DNA from: Anaspis maculata
Taxonomy: Eukaryota > Arthropoda > Insecta > Coleoptera > Scraptiidae
Reading direction: 5' to 3'
Assembly (NCBI GenBank): GCA_949128115.1
Contig: CASBRS010000019.1
Location: 123,501-187,500, forward strand
DNA length: 64,000 bases
In this document: positions 57,858-64,000 of the stretch, one piece after another
Layout: each line of letters starts with the position of its first letter
Position numbering within the stretch: position 1 is the stretch's first letter
Translations under genes and position numbers: made by a program
Notes under the pieces: model-generated
Databases searched by the model: none
Told to the model about the DNA's origin: nothing
Seen by the model: the letters and a program-made list of their open reading frames with translations, nothing else

Positions 57858-58664
57858 GTTACTTTACAATTTATTTCAACAATTTGGGCGAAGGCGACTG
57901 GAACAGGATTGCAGAGGTGGTGGCGGCTTTGAGACCGGCTCGAAAATGCACAAGAAAGTTACAGTACGAGGAAATGACTCTGGGTTCATTTTATGGGTAT
58001 TGGCAAGAATGCAAATTGGCAACCGAGAAAATTGCATCACCTTTTGGTCAAACCATCGAGAAAAAGATGAAAGAACGTGAAAGTCAGTTGATGAGCAACG
58101 AGGTAGTCCCAGCTGGTATCTTTTTGGATCCACGTTTCAAAATCGTACTGGACTGGAACCAGATGGGAATAGCCAAAAAGCATTCAACTTTGCTTTGGGC
58201 TCGACTTCTGGCTTTGAACAATTCCACCAACAGAGATAATGATGATGAAATCGATCTCGAGACTGGATCAACGGCGTCAAACTCATCAAGTGATTAGACG
58301 GAGGCATTTTGAAAAGAAAAGAATCAGAGCACAAAGTTGATCAACGGTTGCACAACTTTACTGTTACCTCATCTGATATCAATTCATTCATGCTGTCAAA
58401 GAAGATCGACAATATATTGAATTCTTATCAAGTCCAACAGGGCAGGGTACGTTTACCTAATGAGTCAACAGTATTTGATTTTTGGGAGTCAAAAAAAAGA
58501 AGAAAGGTCTGAGTTACATCTTCTGGCAGGAGTGTTACTGAATGTACCAGCCACACAAGTTAGTGTCGAAAGGCTTTTTTCTGGGTTACAGTTTCTGCTT
58601 TCTCCAACAAGATCGAATATCAAAGAAAAGATTTTAGAAGAACAATTATTCGTAAGAACAAACA
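57858..58664 (+). pseudogene. hAT transposase C-terminal fragment
   Basis: Frame 57833-58297 carries DWNRIAEVVAALRPARKCT, MTLGSFYGYWQECKL and AGIFLDPRFK, the region before the last catalytic residue in insect hAT proteins. After a stop and a frame change, FDFWESKK and the dimerisation motif ATQVSVERLFSGLQFLLS (58550-58600), with its acidic residue, follow. At least two frame breaks make it inactive. It begins at the edge of the foldback element and is a different hAT subfamily from the 13455 copy. Confidence 0.87.
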
Positions 58665-59249
58665 GAATCTCCGGGAAAAAGGAAGAAAAAAGCTGTAAGT
58701 TCCACTTTCACTCTGCAATAATAACTCTCTTGAAACTCCATTGTCTAGGCTCAATTTTTCAAAAGTGCTCTCTAAACTGTGTTCAGCGGCATGGAAAGGG
58801 TACCGGTTGGCGATAAAACTTTCAGACTAATTCGACCCCACCGGATCCGAAAATCCCGGTTTTCAGAACAAAAAACGGTGCCTTCTGGGGCGGAGCCCCT
58901 ATTTTCGACAATTGTTCCAATTTCAAGTTTTTCCAATTTTTTGCGTTTAACCAGCTAGAAGTCGAAAACCATAGTAAATACGGCAAATTTTTTTACATGG
59001 TTCTAATGCTGGGCCATTTTTCAAGCGTTCGGAATAGTTTTCATTTTTCAAATGGTCATAGTTGTCTTTCCAAATCATTAGAAACCCAAGAAGTACAAAA
59101 ATATGACACAAAAACTTCGACCTATGGGGAACTACATCATTTTTTCAAAATAAGTCCATACATATGCAAGATCATGTGTGGAGAAAGCTTTCAAAAATCT
59201 TTTGGGAAAGTTTGGTTGCTCCCAAACTCACAGTTAATAATCCAGGCCC
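58665..59249. other. no gene recognised
   Basis: Probable hAT 3' flank and then AT-rich sequence up to the next foldback. No inverted end of the CAGTG type was seen. Confidence 0.4.
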
Positions 59250-59251
59250 TA

Positions 59252-62200
59252 GCAGTACTTCTGTAGGAAAAACGATGTAAACAAAAATTTTTTTTTGGAA
59301 TCGTTAGAGGATCATCTCAGGACAAATTATCACTCGGGTGCTTTCGCGATTTCTGGTACATTTTCCAGCAATATCGCATCAAAGTTGGCGGCTGGTCAAT
59401 TCTTCAGTTCGCTGATATTTCTTGGAGTTTTTGCGATTTTTTTCAAATAAAAGTACTAATCTATCCAAAAAACAACTCCGGATCGAATGGTGCTGTCAGA
59501 TTTTGAGTACTTACGTTATACCGGGTGAAAAAAAAATAAAACGAGTATTATAATTTTTTTCCAACTTTTTAGTTTCTTGGCCGATTTTCACAAACTTTAT
59601 GTCAAAAGCTCGCTGACTAAATCGTCTACTGAAATCAATTGTCAATATAGCCAAATTATCAAAAATCAAGATGGCGGCGGCGAACCCAAATAAAAATGTG
59701 TCGTATTTCGAGAATTTTTTTTTATTTCTAAACTTCGTAAAGAACGACACTGATGGTGGATTCTGGAAGATTCAGCTTTCTTCTGCAATTTGGGACTAGA
59801 TTTACTTGATTCGCACCTTCCACTGTGAAAATATAGTGAATTAAAGGAAGGTCCACTTGTAATTTTTTCCAAATTCACAATAAATCAGCAGTTTAAAAAC
59901 CTCCTGCGAATCCTTATTTCTGAAGCAATTTCTACACACTTGGTAGTGATCGTAAGCTGTGTGCATACCCTACAAATACCGTGTTGGTGCATGGCCGAAG
60001 TTTCGAAATTTTAGATGATAGATGACGTGAATGGTGGAGGTGCGCATGTCAAATATCGAATATTCTACTTTTTGTTCTCACATGTTCTGAACGAAATTTC
60101 TATAAATGGTTGGCTTAATGGTCAGCTGGATAAACACGCAACGAGAGTCAAATGTTGAAAGATTCAAAATGCAAGATTTTCAAATAGACGACTTTACTTC
60201 TTTGGAGAAAATAAAACGGTTCTATCCGTTGGTCCAGGAATTTTAGCTGTTAAAATCGCAAATAGCGAACAAAAATGAAAGCTAGCCGGATTTTTGTATA
60301 TAAGCTCAGTTAAGCATGTAGTTTAACATAGTCAAAGTTCTCAAGAATCCGGTGTGAGCTTCGGCCGTTGTGGCCTCGAGAAGAACTTGAGGATCACTTT
60401 TTCGCGTATATCTCGTGAACAATGGCACTTGGGAAGAACGTGCTCGGGAAGAAATTGTTGAAAATTTTATTGTCTATAAGAAAGGTCCTTACACGTTCCA
60501 TAGTCAGTCCACTCTTTCTTCGTCAAAACACAAGAAAATTAAAACAATCCAGATGCTCGATGCTGAAGACTGTATGGACCTTGAGTTTTATGATGGCGAA
60601 GTGCCACCTCGTAGAAGTGTTGGTTGCTCCACTATTTCTTGATTGTAGCTTGAAGCCATCAATACGAACTATGCCGGCGGCATATACAGGGTGAAATAAA
60701 AATAAAAAGTTGAACATTTGTTCCTCAAGAACCAGGATAGGTAAAGACATGTAAATCGCCATAAATAATTCTGATTTCATGGTCATGAAGTCGTCGTAAA
60801 CTTGAATCAGATATCTTAAGCCGTTTTTGAAATATCTGCAAAAGACTGAAGTTGTTACCGAAAACAATAATTTTTTCGTCTACTCATCACAAAAAAAGTT
60901 GACTGTGTTTTTTCTTGAAGTAGTTGGCCTAGAAAATGTTTTTCACTATTATTTCATTTTAAATGTAATTTATCATTGTTTCGATTGAAAACACTAAGTC
61001 TCGATTCAATATCTGAAGAGTTACTGATAGACGGAAAACTAGTTTTTTTTCGTAACGACTTCAGTCTTCTGAAGATATGTCAGAAACGGCTCAACATATT
61101 TGATCCAAGTTTACGACGACTTCATGACCATGAAATAAGAAATATTTTTGGCGGTTTATATGTCTTCACCAATTTTGGTTCTTGAGGTACATTTCTTCAA
61201 CTTCTTATTTTTATTTCACCCTGTAAATGCCGCCGGCATAGTTGGTATTGATGGCAAAGAGTTTAAGTCAAAACAGAATAGATCGAACAACACGTCTACC
61301 AAGTGGCACCCCGCCATCATAAAACTCAAGGTCCATACAGTCTTCAGCATCGAGCATCTGGATTATTTCAGTTTTCTCGTGTTTTGACGAAGAAAGAGTG
61401 GACTGACGATGAAACGTGTAAGGACCTTTCTTATAGACAATAAAATTTTCAACAATTTCTTCCCAAGCACGTTCTTCCCAAGTGTCATTGTTCACGAGAT
61501 ATATGCGAAAAACTGATCCTCAAGTTCTTCTCGAGGCCACAACGGCCGAAGCTCACACCGGATTCTTGAGAACTTTGACTATGTTGAACTACATGCTTAA
61601 CTGAGCTTATATACAAAAATCCGGCTGGCTTTCCTCCACCATTTACGTCATCTATCATCTTAAATTTCGAAACTTCGGCCATGCACCAACACGGTATTTG
61701 TAGCCTATGCATACAGCTTACGATCACTACCAAGTGTGTCGAAATTGCTTCAGAAATAAGGATTCGCAGGAGGTTTTTAAACTGCTGATCTATTGTGAAT
61801 TTGGAAAAAATTACAAGTGGACCTTCCTTTAATTCACTATATTTTCACAGTGGAATGTGCAAATCAAGTAAATCTAGTCCCAAATTGCAGAAGAGAGCTG
61901 AATCTTCCAGAATCCACCATCAGTGTCGTTCTTTACGAAGTTAAGAAATCAAAAAAAATTCTCGAAATACGACACATTTTTATTTGGGTTCGCCGCCGCC
62001 ATCTTGATTTTTGATAATTAGGCTATATTGACAATTGATTTCAGTAGACGATTAAGTCAGCGAGCTTTTGACATAAAGTTTGTGAAAATCGGCCAAGAAA
62101 CTAAAAAGTTGGAAAAAAATTATAAAACTCGTTTTATTTTTTTTTCACCCAGTATAACGTAAGTACTTGAAATCTGACAGCACCATTCGATCCGGAATTG

Positions 62201-62421
62201 TTTTTTGGGTAGATTAGTACTTTTATTTGAAAAAAATCGCAAAAACTCCAAGAAATATCAGCGAACTGAAGAATTGACCAGCCGCCAACTTTGATGCGAT
62301 ATTGCTGGAAAATGTACCAGAAATCGCGAAAGCACCCGAGTGATTATTTGTCCTGGGATGATCCTCTAACGATTCCAAAAAGAAAATTTTGATTACATCG
62401 TTTTTCCTACAGAAGTACTGC
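59252..62421. mobile_element. 3.17 kb TA-flanked foldback element
   Basis: Ends GCAGTACTTCTGTAGGAAA inverted, TA at 59250-59251 and 62422-62423. The arms (about 1.4 kb each) meet near 60960. Marker pairs include AGAGGATCATCTCAGGACAA or its complement, AAGATGGCGGCGGCGAACCC, and GTGCCACCTCGTAGAAGTGT-like with AACACGTCTACCAAGTGGCA. Mirror-image frames of 75 residues (60415-60642 and 61268-61495) arise from the arms. No transposase. Confidence 0.87.
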
Positions 62422-62423
62422 TA

Positions 62424-62789
62424 GGGACAGGACTATAAGGAGTTGTAAATTTTTCAATCAACAGGCAAGTCATACATGCACCGCGGCGGCTCATGGTATA
62501 GCCCAGTCAATCTAGACTTTATATCATAAATACCGAGAACAAATTCGCTCAAAGCTGATTTTTAGTTAAGTGACTCCTTAGACCATGAGAAATCGGTAGA
62601 AATTTTCTCGGACTTTCTCGCGTGTGCTTCATGGTCTTCCAGGTCTTCCGAATGTTTTGAGTCGCTGTAAATTGCAGTACTCGCCTGGAATTTGCACCAC
62701 GGCCGCAAAATTGATCAGATTGAGCCCGAACTGGTCTCAAACGAAAAAAAGTAGGTCATAAAATGTCTTACGATGCATATGCCTAATGG
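62424..62789. other. no gene recognised
   Basis: Short sequence between the foldback and the zinc-finger-like fragment; no features seen. Confidence 0.4.
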
Positions 62790-63202
62790 CGGGCCACTTC
62801 CGGTAAACGCGGAGCCCGCCAAATTCAAATTTTCGCACCTCAAGCAAACATTTCAAGACCCATCTGAGTACAGTTAATCCGAGTGCAAAAAATTCTGAAG
62901 TCAATTCTGAACAAAAATCAAAAAAGATGAAATCTTCCGGTACTTCAACTTTTATGTTGGATTATTTCAAAAGTCTTCATCCGAGCACCTCATCAGGTAC
63001 TGATCTTTGCAACCCAAACTCTAGTCAAAAACGAACTACTCTCCAATCAAAACCCGCAACCATTCTCAAGACTGCAGCTATCGGTATCAACATCAACGAG
63101 AACCTGGACGAAGATCAGATATCTTCCGGGGGTGCTTCAACTTTTATGTTGGATTATTCAAAAAACTCTCATCCGAGCACTTGCAATTGCAACTCAAAAT
63201 GA
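62790..63202 (+). pseudogene. possible BED-finger/hAT N-terminal fragment
   Basis: The frame through 62835-62890 reads SSKHFKTHLSTVNPSA, resembling the C-terminal half of a BED zinc finger (the final His replaced by Asn), a domain common at the start of hAT transposases. The same frame continues through the 91-residue segment from 62927, in which STFMLDY...HPST occurs twice (near 62940 and 63135). The upstream cysteines are not clear. It could belong to the hAT family of 57858, but the order is reversed. Confidence 0.4.
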
Positions 63203-63204
63203 AG

Positions 63205-64000
63205 GGCTCGATGAAGGGTATAGAACCCGTAGGAACCCGTCAATCCAATGGATGCAAATACGTCGCAGTTCGACGCATTACAACCCGTTGATACAATTTT
63301 GGCACAAAAAGTGTCGATCATTGTTGAAAGGGGGTCATGGAGGAGGGCGAAACTCGGCTGGGTGGCTCTTTTTCTTCCTGGGTCATAGAGAATTGATCAC
63401 GACAAGATTGGTATCTTTTCCGCCTACATTCAATGTCCTGAACTTGAATCCGATGTGTAAATTTGGATTAAAACAAGTTCGACAACGTTAACTCGAGAGA
63501 GCCTGTTTTTTCTTCGACAATTTTTACAATAATTTTTTTTACTGTTAGAGATATTCATCTTTGAAAATATCTCAGATGCTATATTAGATTAAACTGTATT
63601 TTACACGAAAATCATCCATTCGATCTGTAACTTTGTTTTTCGAGATAGGAAAAATCGAATTGAACTTTAGTCGGCACGGCCCGGCGTCTACTAATGACCA
63701 GAACACTACAGCATGCACCTTCAAGTAATAACTGAATACCCTGCATTGCGATTTATGACGATTTTGTTTATGTTATAGAGGGAATCCAGTTCTGCACAGA
63801 TCCTCGAACTTTCAAAGATGAGTTATAATTTTTCAGATAGTTTGAGCTATTTTAATTTAAAGATGCATGGTGTAGTGTTCTGGTCAGTAGTAGACGACGG
63901 GCTGTGCCGACTAAAGTTCAAATCGATTTTTTCTATCTTGAAAAACAAAGTTACAGATCGAATAGATGATTTTCGTGAAGAATACATTTCAAACTAATGG
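63205..64000. mobile_element. second copy of the 4188-type foldback, cut by window end
   Basis: Shares with 4188-7341: AACCCGTCAATCCAATGGAT, GTATCTTTTCCG, the GACCAGAACACTACAGCATGC block and its inverted partner (63690-63720 against 63850-63895), and CCTGCATTGCGATTTATG. The turn lies near 63730. The right arm continues beyond the window. Divergence from the first copy is noticeable. Confidence 0.78.

Noticed and set aside
60415..61495. Pair of similar 75-residue frames in opposite orientation
   Set aside because: They are the two arms of the 59252-62421 palindrome, not paralogous genes.

Overview
This window looks like repeat-dense, intergenic arthropod DNA, most likely from an insect. The evidence is indirect. 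It is AT-rich eukaryotic sequence with no operons, several insect-type transposon families (hAT, piggyBac, FoldBack/Mutator-like, LINE, Ty3-like gag, a tRNA-derived SINE), and frequent GGTACCTAC-like short motifs of the kind common in hemipteran and lepidopteran genomes. The order and species cannot be fixed from the sequence alone. I recognise no host protein-coding gene; nearly every long open frame belongs to a transposon or is a by-product of a tandem repeat.

Layout. 1-2770: the 3' part of a LINE with an open reverse-transcriptase frame and a (TTA)n tail. 2769-7341: small palindromes, then a long foldback element split by a 1.5 kb terminal-inverted-repeat element rich in ACGT cores. 7975-11413: a nearly perfect 649-bp inverted duplication, one copy fused to a truncated LINE. 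9351-25018: one hAT element with its 8-bp target duplication intact, swollen to 15.7 kb by insertions. These include the LINE, a Mutator-like element inside the transposase frame, and a 7.4 kb FoldBack-type element whose arms are a 186-bp satellite. A second FoldBack-type element, with arms of 16-bp repeats, lies inside that satellite. 25072-25899: a rearranged Ty3-like gag between two short inverted LTRs. 26140-27020: a decayed transposase-like gene. 27540-29815: about 340-bp repeats. 30013-34652, 36718-37777, 45562-47827, 55667-57842 and 59252-62421: a series of long, non-coding, near-palindromic elements, each flanked by TA. 38098-38160 is a 63-bp miniature of one of them. 38875-39476 and 40495-41146 are shorter TIR elements. 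47993-48924 is a second LINE 3' end. 52244-53403 is a dead piggyBac. 55184-55523 is a SINE inside a palindrome arm. 57858-58664 and about 62790-63202 are hAT-like fragments. 63205-64000 is the start of a second copy of the foldback family seen at 4188-7341.

How the parts relate. There is no pathway here; the biology is transposition and nesting. Target duplications, which I could read directly at many elements, let the insertion order be reconstructed. The most notable material is the pair of nested FoldBack-like elements built from satellite repeats (9-bp and 9-10-bp duplications), and the collection of TA-flanked long palindromes with different terminal repeats and no coding capacity. These would fold into long hairpins and, if transcribed, could feed small-RNA pathways; that last step is inference.
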